Origin: Uruburuella testudinis
GTDB taxonomy: Bacteria > Pseudomonadota > Gammaproteobacteria > Burkholderiales > Neisseriaceae
NCBI RefSeq assembly: GCF_022870865.1
Contig: NZ_CP091508.1
Location: 310,001 to 374,000, forward strand
Length of the DNA stretch: 64,000 nt
Reading direction: 5' to 3'
The first letter of the stretch is position 1. Every line of letters begins with the position of its first letter. Made by a program: the position numbers and the translations under genes. Below, in pieces: positions 62,967 to 64,000 of the stretch. The notes below the pieces were generated by a model. The model was not told the DNA's origin. It searched no databases and saw only the letters and a list, made by a program, of their open reading frames with translations.

Positions 62967-64000
62967 TTAAAAGCTTTTCAATTTTCGGGTGCTCAACACA
63001 ATAATCACGGCACTCAGAATCATGCTGCCGCCTAAAAAGGTGATGGCTGCATTAAACGAGCCGGTCAGATCACGCAGATAGCCCACCACATAAGGGCCGA
63101 AAAAGCCGCCCAAATTGCCGATGCTGTTGATCATGGCAATGGCACCGCCGGCTGCGGCTCCGGTCAGAAAGGAAGGCGGAATCGCCCAAAAGGGCGAAAA
63201 AGCCCCAAACGCGCCACACAAAGCAATCATCAGCAGAATAAAAGCCAGCACGACATTGGCGGCAGCGATATAGGCGGCGGCTGTCAAAGCGACGGCGCTG
63301 ATGCTCAGGCAAACTGCCACGTGCCGGCGGCGTTCGCGTTTTTTGTCGGAATGGCTGCCCACCCACAACATCGCCAGCATGGCTGCGAAATACATGAATC
63401 CGATCAGCCAGCCGAGGTTTTGCAGGCTTAATGAGGTAACGGCTACCATGCTGCGCGAGATGGTGGGCAAAAACATATTGATGCCGTAATAGCCCATCAT
63501 CCAGAAAAGATAACCGGCCGACAGCAGCAACACATATTTGTCTTTCAGTGCTTGCAGGAAGGTGTAGTGTTTGACCGCTTGCTTGGCTTGCTGCTCTTTA
63601 TCCAGCGTTTGCATCAGCCAGTTTTTTTCATCGGCACGAAGCCATTTGACATCGGCAATGCGGTCATCGAGATAGAAAAATGCCATGATGCCGAGCGCCA
63701 CGGCGGGCAAGGCTTCGAGAATAAACATCCATTGCCAGCCGGCCAGCCCCCAGCCTTCGATGCCGAGCAAAAAGGTAGAGAGGGGCGCGCCCAGCGCATT
63801 AGCACCGGGAATGGCCAGCATAAAGGCGGCAATGGCTTTGGCGTGGTGTTTGGTTTGGTAAAAGCCGCTCAGGTAGTGCACCATGCAGGGATAGAAACTG
63901 GCTTCTGCAACGCCGAGCAGAAAGCGCACGGTATAAAATTGCCAGGGCGTTTTGATAAAGGCCATCAAAACGGCCAGCAGCCCCCAGCTGACCATAATCC
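62967..64000 (-). CDS. MFS transporter of the anion:cation symporter type, 5' end outside the window
   Basis: At least 342 residues, all from the middle and end of a 12-helix transporter. Family marks are RFLLGVAEASFYPCMVHYLSGFY, noted as GVAEASFYP, and GANALGAPLSTFLL, with WQWMFILEALPAV. The C-terminal part holds AIPPSFLTGAAAGGAIAMINSIGNLGGFFGPYVVGYLRD, noted as INSIGNLGGFFGP. ACS-family members carry glucarate, phthalate, tartrate or similar anions. The first Met in view (63995) is internal, so the true start lies beyond 64000. Confidence 0.8.
   Translation of the reverse strand, partial: IMVSWGLLAVLMAFIKTPWQFYTVRFLLGVAEASFYPCMVHYLSGFYQTKHHAKAIAAFMLAIPGANALGAPLSTFLLGIEGWGLAGWQWMFILEALPAVALGIMAFFYLDDRIADVKWLRADEKNWLMQTLDKEQQAKQAVKHYTFLQALKDKYVLLLSAGYLFWMMGYYGINMFLPTISRSMVAVTSLSLQNLGWLIGFMYFAAMLAMLWVGSHSDKKRERRRHVAVCLSISAVALTAAAYIAAANVVLAFILLMIALCGAFGAFSPFWAIPPSFLTGAAAGGAIAMINSIGNLGGFFGPYVVGYLRDLTGSFNAAITFLGGSMILSAVIIVLSTRKLKSF

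Overview
The window is chromosomal DNA of a Neisseriaceae species, most likely a commensal-type Neisseria or close relative. The 10-base DNA uptake sequence (DUS) GCCGTCTGAA and its complement occur throughout, mostly in the AG dialect AGGCCGTCTGAA, often as inverted pairs forming gene-end terminators. The proteins (a penA-type PBP2 with Ser310/Ser362/Lys497 numbering, FarR/NadR, cytochrome c4, ResB-CcsA) are typical of the family, and division genes lie in the Neisseria order with a dca-like gene between murE and murF.

Layout. 1-10.6 kb: ampG (cut by the window edge), rmuC, an AEC transporter, engB, cytochrome c4, the cytochrome c maturation pair resB-ccsA, a candidate small RNA, and a TerC-CBS-CorC membrane protein. 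11 kb: tRNA-Met and tRNA-Ala as one minus-strand unit. 11.4-12.6 kb: a MidA-type methyltransferase. 12.8-31.8 kb: the complete dcw cluster mraZ-rsmH-ftsL-ftsI-murE-(dca-like)-murF-mraY-(lipoprotein)-(truncated globin)-murD-ftsW-murG-murC-ddl-ftsQ-ftsA-ftsZ, which makes lipid II from UDP-MurNAc precursors and builds the septum. 31.8-33.4 kb: a 1,620-bp perfect tandem array. 33.5-36 kb: divergent NCS1 permease and hydantoin/allantoin racemase genes around a repeated operator. 36-42 kb: parC, then pilS-pilR. 42-48.4 kb: rsmJ, a Nudix gene, farR/nadR with an HpaC-like reductase, a beta-carbonic anhydrase, nadD-rsfS-rlmH. 48.8-57 kb: an ACP/MliC-like lipoprotein, dxs, sdaA, a ClC exchanger, a small MscS channel, selO. 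57.5-64 kb: dusB, fis, purH, a small orphan ORF, hemL and an MFS transporter cut by the window end.

The outstanding feature is at 31793-33412: 90 head-to-tail copies of the 18-bp unit TTTCAGACGGCCAACCCA, each carrying one complete DUS core in the same orientation, beginning inside the T-tract of the ftsZ terminator. 88 of the 90 copies are identical. I know of no described tandem DUS array of this kind. It could be an uptake hotspot, a ComP-binding sponge, a VNTR or a structural locus; the sequence alone does not decide.

Two families of small interspersed elements also stand out. One is a roughly 158-bp MITE-like element flanked by CTAG (six full copies plus fragments); at four sites the CTAG is also the TAG stop codon of a gene. 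The other is a Correia-like element whose ends are TACCCATTCACAAAA instead of the classical Correia termini, in seven size variants; one copy carries a nested AT-rich inverted-repeat element.
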